Shown in pieces: positions 1 through 10,597 of a stretch of DNA of 64,000 nt. Location: the NCBI GenBank assembly GCA_030248135.1, contig JASANC010003269.1, forward strand, positions 1 to 64,000, given 5' to 3'. The position numbers and the translations under genes are program-made. Source of the stretch: Theristus sp. LFF4_11. Its lineage: Eukaryota; Nematoda; Chromadorea; Monhysterida; Xyalidae. The notes below the pieces were generated by a model. The model searched no databases. It saw only the letters and a program-made list of their open reading frames with translations, and was not told the DNA's origin. Positions within the stretch are counted from its first letter, which is position 1; the number at the start of each line of letters is the position of its first letter.

Positions 1-53
1 CAGACAATAAAAAACAAAACAGAAAAACAGTAACAATTTACCGATCAACACAC

Positions 54-176
54 CTGTTCTTCATCGGTGATACAACTGTCATTGTCGTCGTCTTGTGGAG
101 TTTCAACCCGTTGTCGCTTAGCGGTTGCAAAACGTCGTTTATCATTCGAGCCAGCGTGTTTGTGCGAACGTCCCAT
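54..176 (-). CDS. First coding exon of an unrecognised gene (continues off the left edge)
   Basis: The minus strand has an ATG at 176 followed by 41 codons ending at 54 in CAG before a GT donor (gtgtgttg), so the gene would continue to the left of the window. The peptide starts MGRSHKHAG, has a basic stretch (KRRFATAKRQR) that looks like a nuclear localisation signal, then an acidic tail (DDDNDSCITDEEQ). I do not recognise the family. In-frame codons upstream of this ATG exist, but they encode G- and P-rich sequence that looks like promoter or 5' UTR. The call rests on composition and a good splice donor only, so it could be a chance ORF. Confidence 0.35.
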
Positions 177-435
177 TATGTCGTTGTGAAAATGATCGAA
201 ATTGAATCCAGCAACAGTCCTTTGTCGAAATTCTACAGACGGTGAACCTGGAACAGCACAAAATAGCATGTAGATCAGCGAGAGAAAATTATGGAATCGA
301 ACACGTTTCGGGCCCGAATCACAGACGTGTTCGACTCTGACAAAACCTGACACTGGACCATCCACACCCCCCCCCTCGAAATTTGCTAGACACCCCACCC
401 ACCCCCCCCTACATGGACCTAAGTAACAGTGACAC

Positions 436-1090
436 TAGGGTTGTTAAAAAAAACAAAAATCGTCATTTTTTTTTAAATTTAAAAAAAAAATTTCAAAAAT
501 CAAAGTTGTGCTAAATCAATCAGGGAGTCCGAAGAACCACATATGATATGCAAGCGCCTCCCGAATGACTCCCGTATGGCGGAACTTTGCAGATTTTGTT
601 TTGGTGACCTCAATTACCAATTTTCCAAACCGTCACCATGCCTCTTCTTGTGTTTAGACCTCCAAAACGTCACTAATTGTCCCCAGCTGAGCTAATGCTA
701 AAGTGAAGACAAACATACCGCCTTGAAATTCGATCAATTCTTCTGATGGTGTCGCGACGACACGACACGAAGCAGCAACCAGACAACGTAGCGCTTGCAA
801 ACGGAGCAGCGAGCACAATCGGACGCTCTGCGAGGCGAATCGTCACCTTATCTGCATCGGAAATGGTAGGCTAAGCTTTGGGACGCTCAAAAACTTCATC
901 GCAGATGTTGTCGAAGCCTAAAATCAGTCGGTAAAACGGCCCAAAATCGACTGTATAATCAAAAAAAAATTTGTTGAACTTTCGAAAAATTGTGCCAAAA
1001 TTGAGGTTTTCAGAGCATATTAGAGAAAAAATTTTCGAATTTTTTTTTTTAAATCGGCATTTTTGTTTTTTTTAATCATTTTCAAGTTGA
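436..1090. mobile_element. hAT-like non-autonomous element, degraded
   Basis: The left end reads TAGGGTTGTTAAAAAAAAC and the right end carries an inverted version of the following A-rich stretch (GGCATTTTTGTTTTTTTT in plus orientation). The interior (for example the stretch around 760-920) is closely similar to 60755-61110, and the part around 520-640 resembles 60100-60220. The left end begins TAGGG like the other hAT-type elements in the window. No target duplication was found, so exact limits are uncertain. Confidence 0.55.
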
Positions 1091-1279
1091 TAACTGAATG
1101 AATGTTTCAAACAATTTCACGAATTTAAAACTCGTTGTTTCGCTTAAACATGTAAAACGGTGATATTCCAAGAGACCAACAATGCAAACTGGCCTTGATA
1201 CAAAATAGAAAACCTGGATTCTGGTTAATTAAGGCGCGTTTAGCAATTAGATTTTCTTGCGTACGCACGGAGACAGAAC

Positions 1280-1570
1280 TTAAAAAATGGCTACGCGAAT
1301 TAGAATTTCGTACGCATGACTGTCGTTCGCACGTAACGACTGTTTTGCGCGCATGATTTAGAACGTTGTCCGTGCACACGCAAAAAAACTTGTGCCCACG
1401 CGAATTAGAATTTCGTGCGTGTGACTTACGTCTGTCCGACACGACTGTTTTGCGCACGGGATTTAGAACGACTGTTTGTCCGTGCGTAAAAAGACAAATG
1501 CGCACGCGAATTAGAATTTCTTGCGCACGACTGTCCGACGACTTTTTGCTGCTGGCAGCAAAAAGTCGTT
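1280..1570. repeat. Imperfect tandem repeat, about 100-115 bp unit, about three copies
   Basis: A block containing GCGAATTAGAATTTC followed by CGACTGTTTTGCGC and TTTAGAACG recurs near 1290-1385, 1395-1490 and 1500-1560, diverging between copies. An inverted related stretch occurs at 46820-46965 inside an intron of the Tudor gene, so this is a dispersed repeat family. Confidence 0.6.
1538..1569. repeat. Perfect hairpin, 15 bp arms
   Basis: ACGACTTTTTGCTGC at 1538-1552 is followed by TG and its exact reverse complement at 1555-1569. It sits at the end of the tandem block at 1280-1570, as expected for a transposon tip or a fold-back end. Confidence 0.75.
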
Positions 1571-1742
1571 CGACAGATGTGCGGAAAAGTTCATATTTTC
1601 CAGTGTCTGTTAATTTTAAGTTGAAAATTAAGGTATTTTAGATGTTGGGGCAACGGAAAAAATGCTCAGTTTTATTTGGTGTGTCTACTTGCCTGTTTTG
1701 AAAAGAAAGAAAACTGAAATCTACTGGAAACTGTTGTATTTC

Positions 1743-1788
1743 GTTGTTTGTTTGTTTGTTTGTTTGTTTGTTTGTTTGTTTGTTTGCT
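1743..1788. repeat. (TTTG)n microsatellite
   Basis: About eleven TTTG units run without interruption before decaying to TTGC. Open frames reading VCLFVCLF across it are artefacts of the repeat. Confidence 0.9.
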
Positions 1789-2124
1789 TGCTGGTGTCGG
1801 AGAAGGGGGCTGCTGGTTTCGTGTCGTGTCGTCGCGACATCATCAGAATTATTGATCGAATTTCAAGCCGGTATCGTGTCGTGTCGTGACCGTATGACGA
1901 TTTTTGTTTTTTTTAACAAAACAACCCCCTCCCTATGTCAGCGATTCGGCGGCGGTCGGCCCGGCCGCCAAATGACTAAATAATGACATACGATAAAGCA
2001 AAGCACACAAGGAAGTTGGAAAGAAAATTTGGTTTGAACTTTCAAAAAATTTTGCTGAAGAAAACCGAATTTTTAGAGCAAAGAAAGAGAAAATTTTTTC
2101 AATTTTTTTTTAATTCCCCCCACC

Positions 2125-3106
2125 TAGGGTTAGGGGGAAAAATCCGGATTTTTTTTAAATTAAAAAAAATTAAAAAAATTTTTTTTTTACAAGTTAGGTT
2201 CGAAGCGTCTCGTCGAGCTGAGTTCATCTAGACTATTTTCAGAACGACCCGGAAAACTATAAGAGCGAAAATCGTGTTTTATTGAAATTATGACCATTTC
2301 ATAGAGGGAAAGTTGCATTTTCAACAGTTAAACAGGACAATTTTCGACGTGTACTTGAATATTGAAGTTGTTCCTCTTTAGAAAATTACCAAAATTTGAC
2401 TGTGTTCAAAAATTCCTGTTTGCTGTAGCTAAGTCGGCAACCCCTGTCGACCCGGTCGTTTACTTTCAGGTTCAACCAGCTATGCTATCTGCCACATGGC
2501 GAGAGCCCACTCTTCAAATCATCGTATCGAAAACACGTACCATGATTTCGCGATCACGTTGCGGGCAACTGACAGACGCAAGTTTAACACGTTAGTTTAG
2601 CTCAGCACGCAAGTTTTAACATGTGGCCATGTTATCGGGTATCTGAAAAACGGTCGTGTGATGTGGTATTAACCAACACCTCCGCTCCAATTGTTTAACA
2701 ATATATCGCACAACTCCATTGTAGACCTATAACATACGCCAATCAACAAGATATCATGTTCATCTCATGGCCTACCGACTAGTTGCAAGAAAACGATTTC
2801 TGAAACGATATTTCAATTCAGTTAAGTCATTTCGACGCTAAAAATTGACTCTAGAAGTCATCCAAATCGAAAAACATGGAGTACCGTACGTCGGTCAAAA
2901 TGACCAAATAATGACATTTACCTAAGCACACAAAGAAGTTGGGAAGAAAATTTGGTTTGAACTTTCAAAAAATTATGCGATAAATCGAATTTTCAAAGCA
3001 AAGTAGAAAAAAAAATTCCAAATTTTTTTTTAAGTTTGAAAAAAAAATCCAAATTAAAAAAAAACAAAAAAAAATTAAAAAAAAATTTTTCAAAGCCCCT
3101 AAACCC
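2125..3106. mobile_element. hAT-like element, decayed copy (about 980 bp)
   Basis: It begins TAGGGTTAGGGG and ends CCCCTAAACCC, imperfect terminal inverted repeats. Over its whole length it is nearly identical to the intact copy at 58601-59635 in the same orientation; differences include small indels, for example in the C-run near 2455. No 8 bp target duplication flanks this copy, so the right end is damaged. It has no transposase ORF. Confidence 0.75.
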
Positions 3107-3191
3107 TTCCGTATACGGTCCGTAGTTTTGTTAAGCGTGCGCCGTATAACCTCCGTCTCCGTATACGGTCCGTAGTTTTGTCAAGGGCCCC
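3107..3191. mobile_element. MULE terminus fragment
   Basis: This stretch repeats the outer part of the right terminal inverted repeat of the MULE-like element at 61272-63688, including CCGTAGTTTTGTTAAGCG and ending GTCAAGGGCC. It abuts the damaged right end of the hAT-like copy, so the two elements appear to have been joined by insertion or deletion. Confidence 0.65.
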
Positions 3192-3418
3192 AATAAGTTT
3201 CCTTTGGAATCAGACAGTCATTCTCTCGAAATTTTGCTTTCGCCTTCAGTTTCACTTTCAGTCAGTACTGTTTTTGAAACACACACGGACCGGCGGACAC
3301 GACTAGAGTAGCTGCTAGCTATCAATTGGATTAATTAAAGAGCAAACAGGCTCACAAACTGGTCGTGAGGCTTACAAATAATCTTGATTCATTGAAACAA
3401 TCGGTTTTCAAAAGCAAC

Positions 3419-5473
3419 ATGAGCAAACGGTTGGTTTGTCGTTTTTTTGTGTTCATGTATTCGAGTTCGAGTTCGACAGCATTATTTCACTTCAGCGTTT
3501 CAGAATCAGATGTGGTTGATCTGCACTTGTTGGATGGAACTGTGAACATTTGAGCTGCAATTTGTCACGATCACGATCTCGTTGCACATTTTAATGTTTT
3601 CTGTTCACCGCAGGTTTGCCACGTTGAATTCCGTGAAAAAAGACTCTCGCGGTGGCGACGGTGGTGCAGGCGCTGAGGGCAGCGACAGCTCTGACGACGC
3701 TGACGCCAGCAACGACGATCGCCAGAGCTTCTACGTTGGCGGTGGAGAACGCAGGTAGACGCGCAGCACAGACAGGCTCTTGCTGTGGCGCTTGTTGTCG
3801 CTTTGTTGCTTCATAAAACGCACATCTCCAGTGGGCAGCAAGTGTTGGGACCGCACGGCGGCGACCGCTCGCAGCGCCCCGAGGAGCTGGTGCATCGTTT
3901 GTTTGAGGACGCGCGGCGTGCTGGCGCTGAGCCGCTCAACGAGCAGGAGGTCTTTGTTCATGTTCATTTTTATGGCATTATTATGAAGATACGATTGAAT
4001 TTGAACTCTGCGACATCAAAATGCGGAATGTTTTTTTTTGTTGAGGCACAGTCTGGCTCGGCTGATGGCGGCACACAGTCGCAGCGCATTTTTTCTGGGT
4101 CTGGTCGTCGTCTGGGTGAGCCAACGAACGCACACGCACCAGCAGAGGCAGCAGCTGCCGCAGCAATACTTGGACACCCCGTTGACATGCATGCTGATCA
4201 AACACAACCGGTACTCGCATCAACTGCTGCAGTCACCATAAACTCGCACCAAATCACTTATTTCTGTCTGGCTGATTGATGGCTGTTAGAACTTGTTCAT
4301 TGGTGACATTTTCATGAATCAGAAGCACTCCCAAGAATTGACTCGAACGAAATGCAGCAATAACCGTTTTCTTGGGAAAATTAAGGGACTGACCAGTACT
4401 ACCGGCTCACAGATTTCGGTGACGCTGAAAATGTGGCAGAATGGATTCTCGATAGACGACGGCGAACTGCGCGACTATCAGGAGCCGCGGAATCGAGCGT
4501 TCTTGGACGCCGTGCGAAACGGGTTGGTGCGGTCCGCGGGTGCTTCATGATCGTTCAGCCCGGCTTGCGTGATGGTGCTGATTTTAGACGCAAATCGGGG
4601 TCACTTGCGACAATTATCAACAGTGACCACAAGCTTGTTTGTCAGCCGCATCCCGGCCGAGCTGCTTGCACGCAACGCAGGCGGCGAGGTTGACCTGCGC
4701 ATGGAGATGCACGTCAGCGAGCCGTACCGTGCGCCCCCGATGAAGGCGTTCGCAGGCCACGGCGCCCGTCTCGGCTCGTACGTGCCTGCTGCTGCCGACG
4801 CAGCCTTGCCGCCGCCTGCTGATGCTCAGAACTCTCGTTGGTTTCCGTCCATGAGCGGTTTTGCTTCGCAGCTGATTTGTCGTTTGTGCACAGTCCCAAC
4901 CCAACTGCCAGCACTGCCTGCACTTTATTTTAGATTTCTGATGACACACATGAATAACATGGTGCAGTTGATTTTGTTGCCGTTTGCAGCAGCACCTGCG
5001 CCTGCAGCAGCAGCTGAGTCGGTTGGCGACTCGATTGTGTTGAGTGTGGATGAGTCGAAGGCAACTGGATTTGTGATGTTGCGCCTGGCGAATGGGCGCC
5101 AGACGAAACTCAGGGTGAATCACACGCACACGCTCGCTGACGTGCGACAAGCGATATGCAGGTGTGTCGCGTTTGCTCATGAAGTTCGGTGTTCTTTGAT
5201 GAAACCGCGACGCGCCGGCAAGCATTTCACCAGCTGTGTGGTTTGGTTGCTTTTGCGTTCAGTTCGGCACCATGCCAACATCAGCAATACAAAACTGTTG
5301 TTTGAAGATTGAACAACTGCTTTCACGGTTGCAGAGCGTTGCCAGAGTATGCGTGCAAGCCGTTCGTGTTTCTGTTGACGTTTCCAAAGCAGCAGATCAC
5401 AGACGAGTCTCAGTCGTTGGCTGATGCCAAACTGCTGAATGCAGTGCTCGTGCAACGCTGCACTGGCCAATGA
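3419..5473 (+). CDS. NSFL1C: p47-type UBX/SEP cofactor of p97 (NSFL1C/UBXN2 family)
   Basis: Exons: 3419-3429, 3614-3754, 3832-3949, 4052-4210, 4413-4522 (or from 4386), 4646-4857, 4990-5161, 5335-5473; about 353-362 residues, close to p47. This family binds the AAA ATPase p97 (VCP) and works in Golgi and ER membrane fusion and ubiquitin handling. Seen in order: MSKRFATLNS with an acidic linker, the p47-like FYVGGG and GQQVLGP motifs, IFSGSGRRLG, a SEP domain (VTLKMWQNGFSIDDGELRDY, then RIPAELL), and a C-terminal UBX domain ending KLLNAVLVQRCTGQ. The N-terminal UBA domain of vertebrate p47 is absent; the first exon codes only MSKR before the conserved FATL motif, as in the UBXN2B/p37 type. 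Exon phases agree throughout. The exact limits of exons 4-6 are less sure. Confidence 0.88.
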
Positions 5474-5522
5474 GCTGTGCTCTATGATGCTCACGGCGCA
5501 CGGACGTTTTACAATCGTTCTT

Positions 5523-5528
5523 AATAAA
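5523..5528 (+). terminator. Poly(A) signal of the p47 gene
   Basis: AATAAA lies 50 bp after the stop codon at 5471-5473, in TTCTTAATAAAACATT, and fits the end of the p47 transcript. Confidence 0.6.
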
Positions 5529-5912
5529 ACATTATTCATCTGTTTTTGTTTCTTTGTTCTTCTTCGTTTGTTGTGATGTGATCGGGTGTGGTTGCTTTCT
5601 GGGGTAAACTGTGAAAATAATTACGTTGTATTTTTATATTAATTTTTTTTATCACGAAACTGAAAAGCACAGGTCTATTGTCAGAACGAAAATCCGGTTC
5701 CTTTTTTTCGATTACTGTTCTCTCTGTTGTTTTTAGGATAAAATAAAAAATCAAACGGATCAAGGCATCTAGAAGTGTTATGTCATATTTTTTGATTTGT
5801 TCATTTCAACCGACACTTCGGTCGTGTCGTACCGTTCGTTTGTTCAATCATTGATTATCAAAGGTTGCTCAGACCATGTGTTCCAAATTGCAGTGCAATT
5901 TGTTCTGTCAAC

Positions 5913-6771
5913 ATGGGCTTGATGCGCTGGACAGGACTAGACAAGTTGGCGAAAATAGGCCGCATCATCAAAAAACACGGAGGAATCCGTGCAACTGTGA
6001 AACAATATTATTTGTGTGTTTCCGCTTTTATCACATTGCGTCTTCGAGGTTTTCTGAATGTTCTGTCGAACTGGCTTTTTTTAGATTTAATGTTTGTTTA
6101 GTCGCCACGACACGAACCATTCCAAATTTCTGTTTGGTTCCGCAGGACTGACGACGTGAAAGACGGCAAGCTCGTGGGCATCGACCAGTTTGGAAATCGT
6201 TACTATGAGAACAAATACTACCAGTATCCGCGTGACCGCTGGGTCGATTACTCGCGCAAAAAGTGGTTGGACTACGATGCCTCGCAGGTACCACCGGAAT
6301 GGTACGTTGCGTTGTCTTTTTGGTCACTCGTCACGACCAATTCGTGCACTAACTATTCTTTTATTGGCTATGGTTCAGGCAGGAAGGTGCACAGGAAGAT
6401 TTTTAATCCCCTTCGGTTTCTAAGGACAAAAAAAATGCAAAACTGATTTTCTTCGCTACAAAGAAAGTGGAGGTTTATTTGTTCACGATGTTTAAGTGTA
6501 TGAGGAAACACGGGAGACTGAAGGGAGCCGCTGAGCTGCGGTGCGTGGGTGATGTGCGTGTTGTAGGCATCGCTGGCTGGTGCATGCAACGGACGTCTAT
6601 CCAACGGCTGACAAACAAGCACACGAGCAACATCGGTGGCTGCTGCAGCATCAGGAGAATCTCAGTGGCATGACGCTCAACCGAAAGCACGAGCTCTACT
6701 ACCCGTACAGCACCACCAGGCCAAAGGTGAATGCTTGGACACCGCAGAGCCCAGCCGCCCCACCAAAATAG
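5913..6771 (+). CDS. NDUFA12: NADH dehydrogenase complex I subunit NDUFA12 (B17.2)
   Basis: Exons: 5913-6013, 6146-6301, 6567-6771; 153 residues (human 145). This is an accessory subunit of mitochondrial respiratory complex I, on the matrix side at the Q/N module junction. The start MGLMRWTGLDKLAKIG is followed by the family core LVGIDQFGNRYYENKYY, RDRWVDYS, DASQVPPEW and HRWL, and the C-terminal PYSTTRPKVNAW. Phases agree: TT|G gives L and TG|G gives W at the two junctions. An insertion of about 20 residues follows HRWL (HATDVYPTADKQAHEQ), after which HRWL recurs; this may be lineage-specific or a small exonised stretch. The gene is 440 bp downstream of p47 in the same direction. Confidence 0.92.
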
Positions 6772-7412
6772 CCCAAAGGCGCTGCTTTGTTGCTTTGTAG
6801 ACATGTGTACACTTTCGATGTTATTGTACAGAAAAAAGTTTGTTTTCTAGTGAGGTGATTGTGATTTCAGACTAAAGCGTCGAGTCAAAAAAATTGTTGA
6901 GGCACGCTTTTTGGAGTGTAACAAGCGTTTAGAATGTAGTTTTCTTTATTCTTTGTCAGTGCGCAAATGTATCACACAAAATATTTGTCCATTTTATTTC
7001 TTGAATTTTTTTTTCAAAAACAGTAATTTACATCAGATAAAACAATTTCCGCAAAAAAACTGATAAGCAACTGGTGGACAAAAAACTGGTGGAATGCATG
7101 ATTTGCTTCATCACTCGTATGGCCAATCAATTTGATCTACCAAAACTAAGCGACTTCTTTACAAAGTCTACCTGCAAACGCAACAACCGAGGAATGAAAG
7201 CCTGAATGAGCTTGACGTGAAGCTAAGAGCAGTTGAAAGTGCACATAGATGGTGCACCAACAGCCACAAGAACAGTAACCCAATAAACATGATGAAGCTC
7301 ACCGGCAACAAAGAACAACACTGTTGATTGACAGCTGTCACGCAAATAGGCCGTCATGACAGCCTCCGAAGAGCAGACGTTACTTGCGAATGTCACAGGC
7401 AGCGGCACGGCG
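6772..7412. other. Intergenic, between convergent genes
   Basis: A/T-rich sequence between the NDUFA12 stop and the stop of the minus-strand gene at 7413. I see no ORF or repeat that I can support. Confidence 0.5.
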
Positions 7413-8799
7413 CTACTGCCAGAGGTAGCGCAGCTGCTGTTGTCGTTTCAGCTGATATCCGAGCCAGCATGGGCCGCACTGAATCTTGTGCACTGTCAGT
7501 CGTGTGTTGATGCCGTGTCGGAACGAGCCGTTGATGCACTTCAGTGGGTAGTCACCAATGAACTCCAGCTGACTGCAGTACTCCTTGTCTCCGGTGATCT
7601 CAGGACTGCGGTAATAGACGGCCAGTGGACTGCAGTGGTGCATCGAGACAATCAACAAACTGTTGTCGTTGTATGATGACTGCAGCTTGTTGTACGGTGC
7701 CACGAATGAACGCTCGCTCATGCCCGTGGCGTCCAGGCTGCACTGCGCTGCTGAAAACAACTGCAGTGTTTTGGTATGAACTATCCGGATAATGTAGTTT
7801 GAACGAACAATGATAGATCCTGGAAGTGATCGAACAGAAGTTCGCAGATTTTAACACCTGTCACCTTTCTCGTCGCCCATGGGTTAAAACGTTGAACGAC
7901 AAGAACGGAGAGGATCCGTTGGCTTTCTAACATGTTGAACACTGGTGGATTCGTGGCCAAGCAATTTGTCTAAGTGACCAAATCGATTTTGATGCGGGTC
8001 ACCTTTTTTGACCATGAATCTTTTGCAGGAAACGTTCTTGTAGTGCAAATTCAGTGTTTTACGCAAAAGGGATTACTTTGAATTGTTCAAGCGGGCGCAT
8101 GGCTCACCGTTGTTTGCGCTGCTGATTTGGTTTTCAGCTTTTGGATCGTCGTCCTTTTCATCGACGTATCGCGTCTCAACAGTCTCAAGCATTGGCACCA
8201 CTGGCACGGCCTCATTTGACTTTGACGCAGCTGACTCCGCACTTTCTGACCCACTGCCCTCGACCAGTTGCTCCTGCGGCTGTGGTACATCTGGGTCGTC
8301 GTTGCCTGAGCCCTCAATGACCTCTTCGAGGATGCGCTTCACTGCTGCCGGCTCCTGGTCGTAACACTAATGTTCAACACAACACTGCTGATTGAGACAC
8401 TAAAGGCGCATTCATGAAGCAGTATTTAGTGACGCGTAGCTGCATATGTTAAAACATAGCTGCGCGGTCACTAATTACTGTTTCATGAATGACCGTTTAA
8501 GCAAAACGGCTGTACCAGTGAGCGCTGATTGGAGTTTGCACAATGAGGGTTAACAAACTGTTAGGTTTCACTGGAAACTCAACAGCCTTTTAACGGGAAC
8601 CTAACAGTCTGTTGGCTTCGCACAGTTTCTAGGAGTATGCCCGAGCTAATCCTGATGTGCCAGCTGATGACCGTTTGTGACAGCCGGTTGCACTGACCTT
8701 TTCAATTGCGAATGCAGTTCTGTGCCTGTGATGAATGTGATATCTGTGTGCGAGCACGCACGACGCAAGATACGCCACCAATATTGCCGCGCTCTTCAT
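7413..8799 (-). CDS. Small secreted acidic protein with EGSG motifs and a six-cysteine C-terminal region
   Basis: Exons: 8698-8799, 8108-8354, 7413-7750; 228 residues. Exon 1 encodes a clear signal peptide (MKSAAILVAYLASCVLA) and a His-rich start of the mature chain. Exon 2 is acidic and has two EGSG motifs (VIEGSGNDD and VEGSGSES), which are typical glycosaminoglycan attachment sites in secreted proteoglycans. Exon 3 has six cysteines in about 110 residues and many strand-like hydrophobic stretches, ending QQLRYLWQ. Phases agree (0/0 and 1/1). I do not recognise the C-terminal domain. Modification by chondroitin or heparan chains is inferred from the motifs only. The acceptor of exon 2 (ttacgaccag) is weak in pyrimidines. 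Confidence 0.68.
8410..8490. repeat. Imperfect inverted repeat (about 40 bp arms) in intron 1
   Basis: ATTCATGAAGCAGTATTTAG at 8410 pairs with CTAATTACTGTTTCATGAAT ending at 8490, with further pairing inward through TAGCTGCATATGTT. It resembles a fold-back MITE inside intron 1 of the secreted-protein gene. Confidence 0.65.
8549..8612. repeat. Second short inverted repeat in intron 1
   Basis: AACAAACTGTTAGGTTTC pairs with GGGAACCTAACAGTCTGTT about 30 bp later, giving an imperfect 18-19 bp stem. It lies about 60 bp after the hairpin at 8410-8490 in the same intron. Confidence 0.5.
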
Positions 8800-10597
8800 C
8801 GCTGTTCTCTGCAGAGTATGGTGCTCTGTTGCGACGGTCGCTGTGCCGGTTCGTTGGTCTGCATCACACAAAAGTAATCATAAGGAATTTATTCGGTGGT
8901 AACGTGTTCAGGGTGGCAAGCAAACGCTCAGCAGAGGAAACACGGGGAATAGCAGCAGTTCATCAACTTTTGCACTTTCTCGACTGAACACCGATAGAAA
9001 AGAATCGGCTGTGTCACTCGCTGGTTGTGTGCGTGCGACTTATATGCACGCGATGTGTTTGATTGACGCCACTGCGGCTGCTTGCCTTTGCACAATCACT
9101 GTGAGTGCTGCAACGTTTTGAACGGATCACACCCGCGGCCGTGCATGCAGCGACGTGCGCGCTCGTTTTGTGGCCGTTTTTTTCGCTCGTGTTTTTGGCT
9201 GCGCACACGTGTGCAATCGCATTGTTGATAACAGTGTTAATTATGTGCGTATATCTGTTCTGCACACAGACGTGATACACACATACGTATTGTTAAATTC
9301 GGACAATTTTCGGGAGTTTATCTATACCTTATTGCTGTCGCCGCCGATATGAGAGATGTGCGACAGCGTTGTTCTGCGCACATATGCATGCGTATTCTTT
9401 AAAAACACCTAAAACTGCTTATATTTCTTGCAGTGCCACATACATAAATTGCAGATTAGTTTTTTTTTCAATGTGCGCTAGAAAAGTACGGGGCTGCTGT
9501 TTGTTGTAATGTGTACACCAATTAATGTTCGAGTTGACCTGCATCTCAGATCGATTATCATTCGAATATCTCTGTACATGGACCAAATGAAGACCGTCAT
9601 CGACACAGCAAGTTCAATATTTTGATTTTCGGTGCCCCCTCCCTTCCCCCCTCCGAACGCTGGGTGATGAATGATGGATGACTATGACTGATCACTGTGA
9701 TCGCCAACTTCACTGATATTGGTCTGGTCTGGCCCATGTCCCTTTTTACAACCCATTGAATGCGCTCATTATCACCGTCATAGATGTTTGACATTTCACC
9801 CACGAAAACGATGCAATCGCACATTGTTGCCACACAAACAGGTACACACCAGATGTATCATCCACATGAAAGTTCACATGATCAAAGTTCATGTAAACGT
9901 CCATTGTGCGCCAGTTTGTTTATCATCGAAATTCAATGTCATTTGAAGACTGACATAAATTCACAGATCATGAACGGAATGCTAGACATCTTTGTTAACG
10001 AGTTCTTATGAACGGGACGGCACGAAAGCAGGCGTGAATCTAAAAAACTATAGGAGAGTGTGTGCGTGAAAGAAAGCTGAAATTACATGCCATTGATGAA
10101 TTGTTGAAATGTGCAAGGCGCAAAAAATGAATGCTCCAAATACTGAATAGGCTCATTTAACTGAAAGCCTCAATTTTTGACTTTTTACGCCCACTTTAAA
10201 GTCAATGGCAAATGATTACACCTTTAAAGATAAATGTCATGCAGTTCCATACTGCGCGAAGTACGAAGTACTTTTTTATTTAATTTTTATCATTTCGTTT
10301 TGTTGCCAGCTTGTGAAGTTGTGACATGTATTGTTGTGGAAGTTTCAAAACCGTTTACAGAAAAATTTTAATTGCAAATGTCATATCACGAAAGTAATTA
10401 CTTGCAGTTGTCTTAAGGCTGATCACATTTGCCAGGTCATGTCAGTTGGTCATGATGTAATTATCACGTGTTATGTTCTCACCAAATAAACATGCGCCAA
10501 TTATCATATAAAAGTCGTCGTTGTTGTTTGACCGCAATTGAACGGTTGTCTATTTCAGCAAACTTGACATAACTGTGCGAAAACATCTGTACAAAAC
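8800..10597. other. Intergenic between divergent genes
   Basis: Upstream regions of the minus-strand secreted-protein gene and the plus-strand peptide gene. It contains TG/CA-rich stretches (about 9000-9300) and short open frames in both strands with no recognisable features. I see no supported gene or repeat. Confidence 0.5.

Larger units (their letters stand above)
177..3418. other. Repeat-dominated intergenic region
   Basis: No gene is supported here. The stretch holds an hAT-like fragment (436-1090), a tandem repeat with an inverted-repeat tip (1280-1570), a TTTG microsatellite, a decayed hAT-like element (2125-3106) and a MULE terminus fragment (3107-3191). The last 200 bp before 3419 is the 5' flank of the p47 gene. 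Confidence 0.7.

Noticed and set aside
1662..1983. Frames reading VCLFVCLF as membrane protein
   Set aside because: They translate the TTTG microsatellite.
4617..5225. 202-codon minus-strand open frame
   Set aside because: It is antisense to the SEP-UBX exons of the p47 gene and has shadow composition (R, H, Q and C rich).
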